Assembly: GCA_024277515.1 (NCBI GenBank)
Contig: JAJRVB010000187.1
Coordinates: 1 to 9,466 of the forward strand
From: Nitrospirota bacterium
Lineage (GTDB): Bacteria > Nitrospirota > Thermodesulfovibrionia > UBA6902
Direction: 5' to 3'
Length of the DNA stretch: 9,466 nt
Under the pieces are notes generated by a model. The model was not told the origin of the DNA. It saw only the letters and a list, made by a program, of their open reading frames with translations, and did not search any database. The position numbers were made by a program, and so were the translations under genes. This document shows, one piece after another, positions 1 through 7,764 of the stretch; position 1 is the stretch's first letter; each line of letters begins with the position of its first letter.

Positions 1-2229
1 TATCTGCTTGGACTGCCAGGAGGTATTCTCATAGGGTCCGGGTTTCATTCCTATTACTATACGGAAGAACGCATACTCAAGCCCCTCCGGGTCAAAAAGT
101 ATTTTTTCTCCCTCGGCATCGCATTTCTTCTCTACGGGGCGCTCGGGGGTACCATTGTCCCCAAGGGAGATTTTTTCCCTGCCAATGTCCTGAATACTGA
201 ATCTTTTCTGGCGGCATTCAGGGTTCCTGTTCAGGCTTTTCGTGCAGTATGTGCGATTACCATAGCATGGGCCCTGACCGGAATGATCAAGATATTCAAC
301 TGGGAGATACGAAGCAGGCTGCAGGAAGCACAGAATATTTTGAGAGAACAGTTAAAAGAATCCGAGGCGCGGTATATGGAAATAGTTGAAAGTTCCTCGG
401 ATATTATTCATTCCATAGACAGGGACAATCTCATTGTCAATTCGAATACGCCTGGCTGTGAAATCCTTGGTTATACAAAGGAAGAACTTGTCGGGGAAAA
501 CATCAAGTTGATATGTTCTCCAGTAACAGCGATTGCGTTGGAGGAGGAATTTCAGAAAACCAGACGTGAAGGCTCCGCATTTCTCGATCATGGTCAGTTA
601 GTCAGGAAAAACGGAGAGCATGTAGACGTTGCAATACATTCCATTGCAATGTTCGATAACAAGAGAAATTTTCTTGGCATACGGCTGACCTTCCGGGACA
701 TCACGGAACGCAAGCAGATTGAGGAGGCATTTCTCAAGAGCGAGGAGAGATACCGTCTGCTGTTTGAAGAATCACGGGATGCCATCTATATCACCACGCG
801 TGAGGGGGAATTCATAGACATTAATCAGTCCGGCCTCGACCTCTTCGGATATTCAAAAGATGAAATTATGGCCATAAATCCCAACCAGCTCTATATTGCG
901 CCGGATGATAGAATAAAATTTCAGCGGGCGATTGAAGAAAAGGAATTTGAGAGAGACTATGCAATCCGACTACGGAAGAAATCCGGGAAAATAATGGATT
1001 GCCTCATTACAGCATCTCTGCGAAGGTCCGGGGCAGGGGACATTATCGGCTTTCAGGGGATCATCCGTGATGTGACTGAGCGCAAGAAGATGGAGGAAGA
1101 ACTCCAGAAGATAGAAAAGCTTGAATCAATAGGTATCATGGCCGGAGGCATTGCCCACGATTTCAATAATATCCTCACAACCATTGCGGGAAATATTTCA
1201 CTTGCCAGTGTCTCTGTCAGGGAGAACAATAAACTGTCTGAAATCCTGTCGGATACCCGAAAGGCCTGTAAGCATGCAAAAAACCTGACTGACCAACTGT
1301 TGATATTTTCGAGGGGGGGAGCGCCGATCAAGAAACGAACGGACATGAAAGGCATTCTGAATGATTCGGTAAATTTTGCCCTCAGGGGTTCAAATATCAC
1401 CTGTGTAAATGCCATTGCAGACAATCTGTGGTCCGTTGAAGTTGACAAGGGACAAATCATGCAGGTTGTGCACAATCTCGCAATTAATGCCAAGCAGTCC
1501 ATGCCGGAGGGCGGGACGGTCAGAATTATCGCTGAAAACGTGCCGGCAGGGCAGCATGACAAATTGCCGCCCGGACATGGCGATTATATCAGGATCGGGA
1601 TAGAAGATGAAGGGGTCGGTATCCCGAAAGAACATATAAAAAAGATTTTTGACCCCTTTTTTACTACAAAAGAGAACGGCAGCGGCCTTGGCCTTACCTG
1701 CACATATTCAATCATAAAAAACCATGACGGGCTGATAGATGTGCATTCTGAAATTGAAAACGGGACCTCTTTTTATATCTACCTGCCCGCTTCGTCCGGC
1801 AAGACGGCTGTTGAGGACAATAGTGCGGATGCTGCGATCCACGGGTCAGGATACATACTTGTGATGGATGATGAAGAAAATGTCAGAAAAAGTGTAGGCA
1901 AGATGCTAAAGTATCTTGGATATGAAGTGGAGCTCGTAAAAAACGGCGATGAAACTATCTCGCTTTATAAAAAGGCAAAAGAGTCCCTTCAACCCTTTGA
2001 CGCTGTTATTATGGACCTGACTATTCGCGGCGGCAAGGGAGGGAGAGAGACTATCGAGAAGCTGCATGAAATCGATTCGGGTGTAAAGGCGATCGTATCA
2101 AGCGGCTACTCTAACGACCCCGTTATGGCTGACTACAGGGAATTCGGTTTTTGCGGGGTCATTCCAAAGCCTTATGAAATTGAGGACCTGAGCGCATTAT
2201 TGCATAATATAATAACTTCAACAGATTGA
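1..2229 (+). CDS. Membrane-anchored hybrid histidine kinase (membrane domain-PAS-PAS-HisKA-HATPase-REC), 5' partial
   Basis: Frame 1 is open from base 1 with no stop, so the ATG at 283 is internal and the start lies upstream of the window; 742 residues are visible. Counting from the first visible codon: residues 1-100 are hydrophobic, with about three membrane segments (near 1-12, 35-52, 80-96); PAS domains lie at about 121-239 and 246-361. The dimerisation/phosphoacceptor region has the H-box GGIAHDFNN with His386. The ATPase domain has N-box Asn492/Asn496, a DEGVG motif at 536-540 and GSGLG at 560-564. A C-terminal receiver has acidic residues Asp623/Asp624, phosphoacceptor Asp672 and Lys723. 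By family knowledge it autophosphorylates at His386 and passes phosphate to its own receiver; further partners and the signal are unknown. No output domain and no neighbouring DNA-binding regulator is seen. The core closely resembles the next gene, suggesting duplication. Confidence 0.93.
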   Translation, partial: YLLGLPGGILIGSGFHSYYYTEERILKPLRVKKYFFSLGIAFLLYGALGGTIVPKGDFFPANVLNTESFLAAFRVPVQAFRAVCAITIAWALTGMIKIFNWEIRSRLQEAQNILREQLKESEARYMEIVESSSDIIHSIDRDNLIVNSNTPGCEILGYTKEELVGENIKLICSPVTAIALEEEFQKTRREGSAFLDHGQLVRKNGEHVDVAIHSIAMFDNKRNFLGIRLTFRDITERKQIEEAFLKSEERYRLLFEESRDAIYITTREGEFIDINQSGLDLFGYSKDEIMAINPNQLYIAPDDRIKFQRAIEEKEFERDYAIRLRKKSGKIMDCLITASLRRSGAGDIIGFQGIIRDVTERKKMEEELQKIEKLESIGIMAGGIAHDFNNILTTIAGNISLASVSVRENNKLSEILSDTRKACKHAKNLTDQLLIFSRGGAPIKKRTDMKGILNDSVNFALRGSNITCVNAIADNLWSVEVDKGQIMQVVHNLAINAKQSMPEGGTVRIIAENVPAGQHDKLPPGHGDYIRIGIEDEGVGIPKEHIKKIFDPFFTTKENGSGLGLTCTYSIIKNHDGLIDVHSEIENGTSFYIYLPASSGKTAVEDNSADAAIHGSGYILVMDDEENVRKSVGKMLKYLGYEVELVKNGDETISLYKKAKESLQPFDAVIMDLTIRGGKGGRETIEKLHEIDSGVKAIVSSGYSNDPVMADYREFGFCGVIPKPYEIEDLSALLHNIITSTD

Positions 2230-2232
2230 TAC

Positions 2233-2298
2233 ATGAATACTGAAAGTCATGGAGACCCCAGGGCGCCAAAGAAGACGCATAAGGAGAACATGCCGTAA
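2233..2298 (+). other. Possible 21-codon leader ORF between the two kinases
   Basis: An ATG at 2233 opens 21 codons that end in TAA at 2296-2298, directly abutting the ATG of the next kinase (TAAATG). It shares a frame with both kinases. The peptide is hydrophilic and basic (many Lys, His and Pro) with no signal peptide or known motif. No Shine-Dalgarno sequence precedes its ATG. It may be chance; if translated, it would allow stop-start coupling into the second kinase. Confidence 0.15.
2281..2287 (+). promoter_or_regulatory. Ribosome binding site of the second kinase
   Basis: AAGGAGA is the only good Shine-Dalgarno match in the 69-base gap. It lies 11 bases before the ATG at 2299, a slightly long spacing. 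A nearer ATG at 2290 is only 2 bases away and is followed after one codon by TAA, so it cannot be the gene start. Confidence 0.6.
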
Positions 2299-4617
2299 AT
2301 GAAAAAGAAGATTATAGTGTCCCTGCTCGCCCTGTTTGTTTTTTTTACGATTGGAGCGGCTATCGCCGTGCTCTATATGACGGATACTACCGCGAAATTA
2401 AAGGGCATTATTGAACTGCATGAGGTAGAAGAGTTAAGACGCTCCCTGATCATCAATATTCAGACCGTACAGAAGAATCTTTATACTGCAAATACCCAGT
2501 TTGCCAAAGACCTTGATGCGGTTGTATCCAATGTAATTGAGCTTGATAAATCCGCGGACAAATGCTCGTCATGCCATCACCGCAAAGAATTAGCCGACAG
2601 AATAATCAGCCTGCAGTCCTTTATAAATGATTTTGAAACAAATCTGAGCCGATTCATCACAGTACGCGCAAACTCTCAGAGGCTTCTGAAGTACCAGAGA
2701 GAGACGGTCGAAATAGGAGACAAACTGATTGAAATGGCGGAACAGATGTCTCACAATGCCACTACCAGCCTGTCGGACAGGACAGCCAGGGCCATGATAG
2801 AAATCAACCATGTAAAGATCATCCTCCTGGTAACGGTCATTATAACCTTCATCCTCGGCATCATGGTGGCCTTGAGGCTGATGAGTTCGGTGACACAGCC
2901 GGTCAGGGCGCTCCTGAATGCAACACGAATGATCGCCTCCGGAGAATACGGATCTACCATCGCGTACAAGGACAAGACCGAGTTTGGAGAACTCGCGACA
3001 CACTTTAATTCAATGAGCACCGCCATCAAGGAAGGATATGATAATATTCAGCGGGAGATCGCGGAGCGCAGGCAGACGGAAGCCGCCCTGCGCCAGAGTG
3101 AAGAGAAGTTCAGGAAATTTTTTGAAATGTCGCCCATCGGCATCATTATTTATCCTATTGAGCTGGAATGCCTTAACAAACCCCTCGCGTTTGCCACATT
3201 CAATTCGGCGTTTCACAACTTTTTTGGCTATACCAGAGAAGAGCTTAACAGTAAATCCATTGCCGAACTGTCATATTCGGAAGACCTTGATAAAAACTAT
3301 GAACTGTCACAGGAGCTGCGTGAAGGGAAACGCATCAACTACCGGATGGAAAAAAGATATATCAAAAAGAGCGGTGAAATTGTCTGGGGGTATATCAACA
3401 GCACCATACTCAGAAATGTACACCATGAACCTTCCCAGATCATAACTATTCTTGTTGATATAAATGAGCGGAAAAAGATGGAAGAAGAGCAGCTGAAAAT
3501 CGAGAAGCTTGAGTCAGTCGGCATACTGGCCGGAGGCATCGCACATGACTTCAATAACATAATGACCTCCATTGCGGGAAATATCTCGCTCGCAAAGATG
3601 TCATCCGATCTCGGCAGGAATACCTATGAAATACTGGCAGACACGGAAGAGGCATGCCGCAGCGCAAAAGACCTGACGAGCCAGCTTCTCACTTTTTCCA
3701 AAGGCAATGCCCCGATCAAGAAAGTGCTCTCTATTGCAGAGCAGCTCAGGGATTCGGCCCGTATCGTCCTGAGAGGCACCAAAGTGAACTGCGAGTTTTC
3801 CCTGCCTGATAATTTATGGGCTGTTGAAGTTGATGAAGGCCAGATTAACCAGGTCATTTTCAATCTGCTTATCAACGCCAGTCAGGCCATGCCGGAAGGA
3901 GGAACAATCCGGGTAAGCGCTGAAAATGTCGATGTTGATGAACAGAACGCTCTGCCTCTGATAAACAGGGGATATGTCAAGATCACTTTTGAAGACCATG
4001 GGGTGGGCATTCCCAAAGAGCAGCTCCATAAGATATTCGATCCGTATTTCACTACCAAACAAAAGGGGACCGGCCTGGGACTTTCGAGCACGTATTCAAT
4101 TATTAAAAACCATGATGGATATATTGAAGTTAAATCAGCGGTGAATTCCGGAACGATCTTCCATGTGTATCTGCCCGCATTAAAAGGAGAGTTCCCTCCT
4201 GAAAACAGAAAGAAACCATCTATCCGCACAGGCGAAGGGAAAATCCTGTTAATGGATGACGACCAGAACATCCTCTCTACTGTCGGAAAAACGCTTACGA
4301 AGATAGGCTATAAAGTTGAACTTGCAAAGGACGGGACCGAGGCGATAGATCATTACAAAGACGCACTGTCCGATGAACCGTTTGATGCAGTCATTATGGA
4401 CTTGACCATCCGGGAATGGATGGGGGGGAAAGAGGCGATCGGGGAACTCCTTAAAATAGACCCGGGAGCAAAAGTGATCGTTTCGAGCGGTTATTCAACC
4501 GACAAGATTATGGCAAATTTTAAAGAATACGGATTCTGCGGTGTCATAATCAAACCGTACCAGATTGAAGCGCTGAGCGAGGTGCTGTATCAGGTCATAA
4601 CACAAAAAGCGCAGTAA
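2299..4617 (+). CDS. Hybrid histidine kinase with a periplasmic CxxCH (putative haem c) sensor domain
   Basis: The protein has 772 residues. A first membrane helix (about 5-27) and a second (about 173-193) enclose a roughly 145-residue helical periplasmic domain carrying Cys89-Ser-Ser-Cys92-His93, the signature for covalent haem c attachment. A HAMP domain (about 194-247, Pro201, Glu229) is followed by a PAS domain (about 266-388). The H-box GGIAHDFNN holds His416; the ATPase shows Asn522/Asn526, DHGVG at 566-570 and GTGLG at 590-594. The receiver has Asp653-655, phosphoacceptor Asp701 and Lys752. Single-haem helical sensor domains of this layout occur in Geobacter-type chemoreceptors and kinases, so redox or small-ligand sensing is a reasonable inference, not shown. 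The loop after Asp701 reads TIREWMGG where the first kinase has TIRGGKGG. It probably shares a transcript with the first kinase (69-base gap). No downstream terminator is visible. Confidence 0.94.
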   Translation: MKKKIIVSLLALFVFFTIGAAIAVLYMTDTTAKLKGIIELHEVEELRRSLIINIQTVQKNLYTANTQFAKDLDAVVSNVIELDKSADKCSSCHHRKELADRIISLQSFINDFETNLSRFITVRANSQRLLKYQRETVEIGDKLIEMAEQMSHNATTSLSDRTARAMIEINHVKIILLVTVIITFILGIMVALRLMSSVTQPVRALLNATRMIASGEYGSTIAYKDKTEFGELATHFNSMSTAIKEGYDNIQREIAERRQTEAALRQSEEKFRKFFEMSPIGIIIYPIELECLNKPLAFATFNSAFHNFFGYTREELNSKSIAELSYSEDLDKNYELSQELREGKRINYRMEKRYIKKSGEIVWGYINSTILRNVHHEPSQIITILVDINERKKMEEEQLKIEKLESVGILAGGIAHDFNNIMTSIAGNISLAKMSSDLGRNTYEILADTEEACRSAKDLTSQLLTFSKGNAPIKKVLSIAEQLRDSARIVLRGTKVNCEFSLPDNLWAVEVDEGQINQVIFNLLINASQAMPEGGTIRVSAENVDVDEQNALPLINRGYVKITFEDHGVGIPKEQLHKIFDPYFTTKQKGTGLGLSSTYSIIKNHDGYIEVKSAVNSGTIFHVYLPALKGEFPPENRKKPSIRTGEGKILLMDDDQNILSTVGKTLTKIGYKVELAKDGTEAIDHYKDALSDEPFDAVIMDLTIREWMGGKEAIGELLKIDPGAKVIVSSGYSTDKIMANFKEYGFCGVIIKPYQIEALSEVLYQVITQKAQ

Positions 4618-4721
4618 CAGCCACATCCCCAATAAGACAGACTCATTTCAGTACATTTTCTGATATCACCTTACTCATCCACTCCCCTGCCGTCCTTCCC
4701 CACGCCTTAATATCAGATCCC

Positions 4722-4751
4722 GTGACCTGAATCACATCTTCCATTTAATAT
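4722..4751 (+). promoter_or_regulatory. Possible CRP/FNR-type operator and promoter upstream of the lipoprotein gene
   Basis: GTGACCTGAATCAC at 4722-4735 has the perfect half-sites GTGA-N6-TCAC typical of CRP-like regulators. A -10-like TAATAT follows at 4746-4751. GTGACC at 4722-4727 could serve as a weak -35 at 18-base spacing. The palindrome would then overlap the -35 region, which fits repression better than classical activation. The 4618-4769 gap shows nothing else convincing. Confidence 0.33.
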
Positions 4752-4769
4752 TCTTTTTACCATAGAAAC

Positions 4770-5174
4770 ATGGTGCAGATTAATCTGAAAAATGTATTCA
4801 GACCACGCATTATGATTGTGTTCATTTTTGTCCTTTCACTTGCCGCATGCGGAGGGGGAAGCGGAAGCGGCAGCGGGAGCAGTGAATTCGGAGAAAGCAG
4901 TACCGGCACCGCCCCTGCCGCAGACAAATCAATAACCCTTTCGTGGGGGGAACCCACGACTAACAGTGACGGTTCGCCCCTTAATGACCTGGTAGGCTAT
5001 AAAATATATTACGGGGACTCGTCCAGTAATTACACACAGACAATCGATGTAGGCAATTATACATCCGCGGTAATCAGCAGTTTATCTTCCGGAACATGGT
5101 GCTTTGCTACCACAGCCTATGATACGTCAGGCAATGAAAGTGACTATTCAAACGAGGCATGCACCACCATTTAG
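4770..5174 (+). CDS. Small lipoprotein with a single fibronectin type III-like domain
   Basis: The protein has 134 residues. A basic N-terminus, a hydrophobic stretch (about 14-26) and the lipobox LAAC with Cys27 mark a type II signal peptide, so the mature protein should be lipidated and sit in the outer or inner membrane facing the periplasm or outside. Cys27 is followed by a Gly/Ser linker (28-38) and a Ser/Thr-rich stretch. Residues about 54-134 resemble one FN3 domain: the TLSW strand, GYKIYYG, and a late FATTAYDTSGNESDYSN strand pair. Two cysteines (about 113 and 131) could form a disulphide. Such domains usually bind proteins or carbohydrate; no enzyme motif is present. The start is uncertain: no good Shine-Dalgarno sequence precedes ATG 4770, and GTG 4773 or ATG 4812 would also keep a signal peptide. 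It ends 14 bases from the convergent oxidoreductase gene. Confidence 0.82.
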   Translation: MVQINLKNVFRPRIMIVFIFVLSLAACGGGSGSGSGSSEFGESSTGTAPAADKSITLSWGEPTTNSDGSPLNDLVGYKIYYGDSSSNYTQTIDVGNYTSAVISSLSSGTWCFATTAYDTSGNESDYSNEACTTI

Positions 5175-5188
5175 CCTGAATCAGGAAC

Positions 5189-6643
5189 TTACCGCGCACT
5201 CCCGGACTTTTCGTGATATTCCGATTCGTCGTTGACACCCCAGAGATCATGACTTGCACCCTGAATATTTTCGACTGCCAGCATTGCGGTCAACATGGAG
5301 TGGTCCTGATTGTTATATCTGTGCAGACCATTCCGGCCCATAAGCTGAAGGTTGCCGATCCCGTCTGAAAACCGGCGTATAATCTCCAGCATCCTCCGGT
5401 ATTGCGAGTCATATGCCGGGTATGCCTTGGGCATGCGGACCACTTTCCCGTCTTCCACATCAGGGGGATGGACAAGCCCTATCTGATCGAGCTCTCTCTT
5501 CCCGAGTTCGATCAGATCACTGTCCTTCATGTTCCAGATTTCATCGCCTTCAAAACAGAAGTACTCAAGACCGAGACAGGATTTGCCTGGGGCGGATACC
5601 ATATCAGGGCTCCAGTTTTTGAAGTTCTGGACCCTCCCCAGCCTTACTGCCGGGTCATGAATATATATCCAGTTATCAGGGAACAGGTCTGATTTGTTCA
5701 CGATCAGGGCCACGGTGAGGAAATCTCTGTACCTGAGATTATTTGCAGCATCAAGCACTTCTCCGGGAACAGATGGTCTGAATTTCCCTATCAGCTCCCT
5801 GATCGGCATACTGCTTATAAAGTCCGTTCCGTAGTATAAATGTCTCATTCCATTCACACTCGCTTCCAGTGATTCTATTTTTTTTGTCGTCCTGTTCCAG
5901 TTTATCGCCTCAACTTCACTGCCCAGACAGACACGGGCCCCTTTTCTCTGAATAATATCCGAAACACCCTGCCACATCATGCCCGGTCCCAGCCTGGGGT
6001 AGTCAAATGAATCGATCAATGTCTTTTCGATGCTCCCGTTATTTTTCTGACCAGGTCTGAGCAGTGTGTTCTTTATTGCGCTTTTCAGGGACAGCCCCTT
6101 GATCCGCTGCGCTGCCCATTCAGCCCTTATTTCATGGCAGGGGATGCCCCAGACTTTTTCCGTATACGCCTTGAAAAAAGTATTATAGAGCCGCTTCCCG
6201 AAACGGTTCGTGACCCACTGCTCGAATGTATCTTCATTTTTCGACGGGAACATATGCGAATATATATAACTGAGTATTATCAGGGAGCTGTTCCATATGC
6301 CCAGACCGGACAATGCATTAAGCGGACGTATCGGATAAAAGAAAAACTTTTTCTTGTAGTAGATCCTTGAGAGGCGTTTCCTGTGGAGCAGGTCGTCGTT
6401 CAGGACTTCCCGCCACATCTCCTCCGCCCTCTTGATTTTTGTAAAAAAACGGTGCCCCCCGATGTCAAAGAGATAATTTTTGTAATTAACGGTCCTCGAT
6501 ATGCCGCCCACTACCCGGTCTTTTTCGAGCACAATTGATTCTTGCCCCAGCTTGCATAATTGATACGCAGCCGTAAGACCTGCAGGGCCGGCGCCTATGA
6601 TGACTACTTTATTGTTCTTCAGTTTCTCAGTGGAATTTTGCAT
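5189..6643 (-). CDS. FAD-dependent oxidoreductase (UDP-galactopyranose mutase/amine oxidase-like fold)
   Basis: The protein has 484 residues. The N-terminus carries a Rossmann FAD-binding motif, VVIIGAGPAGLTAA (about 13-26), with the acidic Glu40 closing the second strand, then GGISRT (46-51) and FDIGGHRFF (59-67). Near the C-terminus, GRNGLHRYNNQDHSM (436-450) fits the second FAD-contacting segment of this superfamily. The pattern matches the protoporphyrinogen oxidase/amine oxidase group (COG1232), members of which are often encoded in polysaccharide gene clusters and resemble UDP-galactopyranose mutase. The substrate cannot be read from sequence; a role on a sugar nucleotide or glycan precursor is inferred from the exosortase neighbours. 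The protein appears soluble. Downstream of the ATPase by about 150 bases, it may be in its operon or have its own promoter. The ATG at 6643 puts the FAD motif at the expected distance, though its Shine-Dalgarno sequence is weak. Confidence 0.88.
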   Translation of the reverse strand: MQNSTEKLKNNKVVIIGAGPAGLTAAYQLCKLGQESIVLEKDRVVGGISRTVNYKNYLFDIGGHRFFTKIKRAEEMWREVLNDDLLHRKRLSRIYYKKKFFFYPIRPLNALSGLGIWNSSLIILSYIYSHMFPSKNEDTFEQWVTNRFGKRLYNTFFKAYTEKVWGIPCHEIRAEWAAQRIKGLSLKSAIKNTLLRPGQKNNGSIEKTLIDSFDYPRLGPGMMWQGVSDIIQRKGARVCLGSEVEAINWNRTTKKIESLEASVNGMRHLYYGTDFISSMPIRELIGKFRPSVPGEVLDAANNLRYRDFLTVALIVNKSDLFPDNWIYIHDPAVRLGRVQNFKNWSPDMVSAPGKSCLGLEYFCFEGDEIWNMKDSDLIELGKRELDQIGLVHPPDVEDGKVVRMPKAYPAYDSQYRRMLEIIRRFSDGIGNLQLMGRNGLHRYNNQDHSMLTAMLAVENIQGASHDLWGVNDESEYHEKSGSAR

Positions 6644-6672
6644 CGCTCATGGATTTAGCCAGGGGCAAAATC

Positions 6673-6707
6673 AGGGCAGAGTAACATTACTGAACATGCC
6701 CTGCCCT
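6673..6707 (-). repeat. Inverted repeat in the leader of the oxidoreductase gene
   Basis: AGGGCAG (6673-6679) and CTGCCCT (6701-6707) form a perfect 7-bp stem around a 21-base loop. Within the loop, AGTAA-CA-TTACT (6680-6691) is a second palindrome. The structure ends 29 bases before the ATG at 6643 and lacks a following T-run on the minus strand, so it is not an obvious terminator. An operator or an mRNA leader hairpin is possible. Confidence 0.4.
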
Positions 6708-6792
6708 TCCATTGTCATAATAACATCTCGAATTTTTTTTATCTATGGTAATCAGGTGAGCTGATGGCAAGTTAAATTAAAATACAGGCTTA

Positions 6793-7710
6793 TCACTTTT
6801 TCTTCAGCTTTTTATCCACACTGTCCAGTATCTTCTTCAGTGACTCAACCTGCTCGCTCAGCAATTTTTCGCTGGATTCTTCCGCTGATTTCTCTGTGCC
6901 TTTTGGGGCGTCCCCGCCTTCAAGCCGCCCTACGCGGCTTAACAACCCGGAGATTTTCCTGTCCGTGTCATCTTTCAGCCTGTCCACTTCCCCCTCCAGG
7001 CGGCCTATCTTTTCTGACAGCAGCGTGATGGTCTCGATGGTCTTTTTTACGGCCTCCTCGTGCTCGATAATCCTTAAAGCGATATCACCGGCCAGCGCGC
7101 GGTAGTCTGTGTCTTTTTCTTTTTCTGATGTCTCTGACGCATAGGCATCCCGGGAAATGCTGGCGTAATCCCTTGACTCAAGGTCTTTGACAACATCTTT
7201 CACAATCTCGATGCTTACTTCTTTTTCGCCCTCAACGAACGCTGTAAGCAGCGCAAGATCACACAATATATTTATAAGCCGCGGGATGCCGCTCGTGAAC
7301 CTGTAGATAATCCTGGGCATTTCACCCTGGAATTTTATTACACGATTGTTACCGGCAACGGCAAGACGGTGCTTGATGTACTTGACGGTTTCCTCCAGAG
7401 TGAGCGGACTGATGTGGTAATTAATATTTATACGCTGACGCAGCTGGATGAGCTCAGGCAGCATCAGTGTTTTATTCAGCTCAGGCTGCCCCACAAGTAT
7501 TATCTGGAGGAGTTTTGCCTTGTCAGTTTCGAGATTGGAGAGCAGGCGTATCTCTTCCAGTAAATCAGGGGAAAGGTTCTGCGCCTCGTCAATCAGGAGC
7601 ACTGGCTGGGATTTTTTCGCGTATTGACTGATAAGGAAATCATTCAACTCACTTAACAGTTTGGTCTTTCCTTTTCCCTCTACGTCAAGTCCAAAGTCTT
7701 CGTTTATCAT
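6793..7710 (-). CDS. C-terminal fragment of the interrupted ATPase (Walker B part)
   Basis: If translation restarts after the TAA, the ATG at 7710 is the first plausible start and gives 305 residues: Walker B LLIDEAQ at 38-44, the arginine-containing GIPRLIN at 141-147 and the coiled-coil tail. A GGAG lies 12 bases upstream, a poor spacing. Lacking Walker A, it should not hydrolyse ATP alone. Confidence 0.5.
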   Translation of the reverse strand: MINEDFGLDVEGKGKTKLLSELNDFLISQYAKKSQPVLLIDEAQNLSPDLLEEIRLLSNLETDKAKLLQIILVGQPELNKTLMLPELIQLRQRININYHISPLTLEETVKYIKHRLAVAGNNRVIKFQGEMPRIIYRFTSGIPRLINILCDLALLTAFVEGEKEVSIEIVKDVVKDLESRDYASISRDAYASETSEKEKDTDYRALAGDIALRIIEHEEAVKKTIETITLLSEKIGRLEGEVDRLKDDTDRKISGLLSRVGRLEGGDAPKGTEKSAEESSEKLLSEQVESLKKILDSVDKKLKKK

Positions 7711-7764
7711 GGATATGAGCTGCTCCGAAGAAACCTTGGTATTGTTGATCCTTGAGAGATTTAC

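Noticed and set aside
283..285. ATG at 283 as the start of the first kinase
   Set aside because: The frame is open back to base 1 and encodes a continuous hydrophobic membrane domain, so 283 is internal.
1053..1562. Long minus-strand frame inside the first kinase (and similar ones in the second)
   Set aside because: It lies opposite a conserved kinase core, shows no protein-family features, and similar antisense frames occur in both paralogues as a by-product of codon bias.
1..4617. The kinases as the exosortase-linked PrsK sensor
   Set aside because: They lie on the opposite strand, are hybrids with a C-terminal receiver, and no PrsR-type sigma-54 activator is next to them.
4855..4885. Short GC-rich repeat as a microsatellite or phase-variation tract
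   Set aside because: It simply encodes the Gly/Ser linker after the lipobox with mixed codons; no uniform repeat unit is long enough.
5175..5185. CCTGAATCAGG palindrome as a bidirectional terminator between convergent genes
   Set aside because: The stem is only 4 bp with a 3-base loop and there is no T-run on either strand.
6731..6765. T-run next to ATCAG-GTGAG-CTGAT as a terminator of the ATPase gene
   Set aside because: On the minus strand the hairpin is followed by A residues, and on the plus strand the T-run precedes the hairpin; the order is wrong for both.
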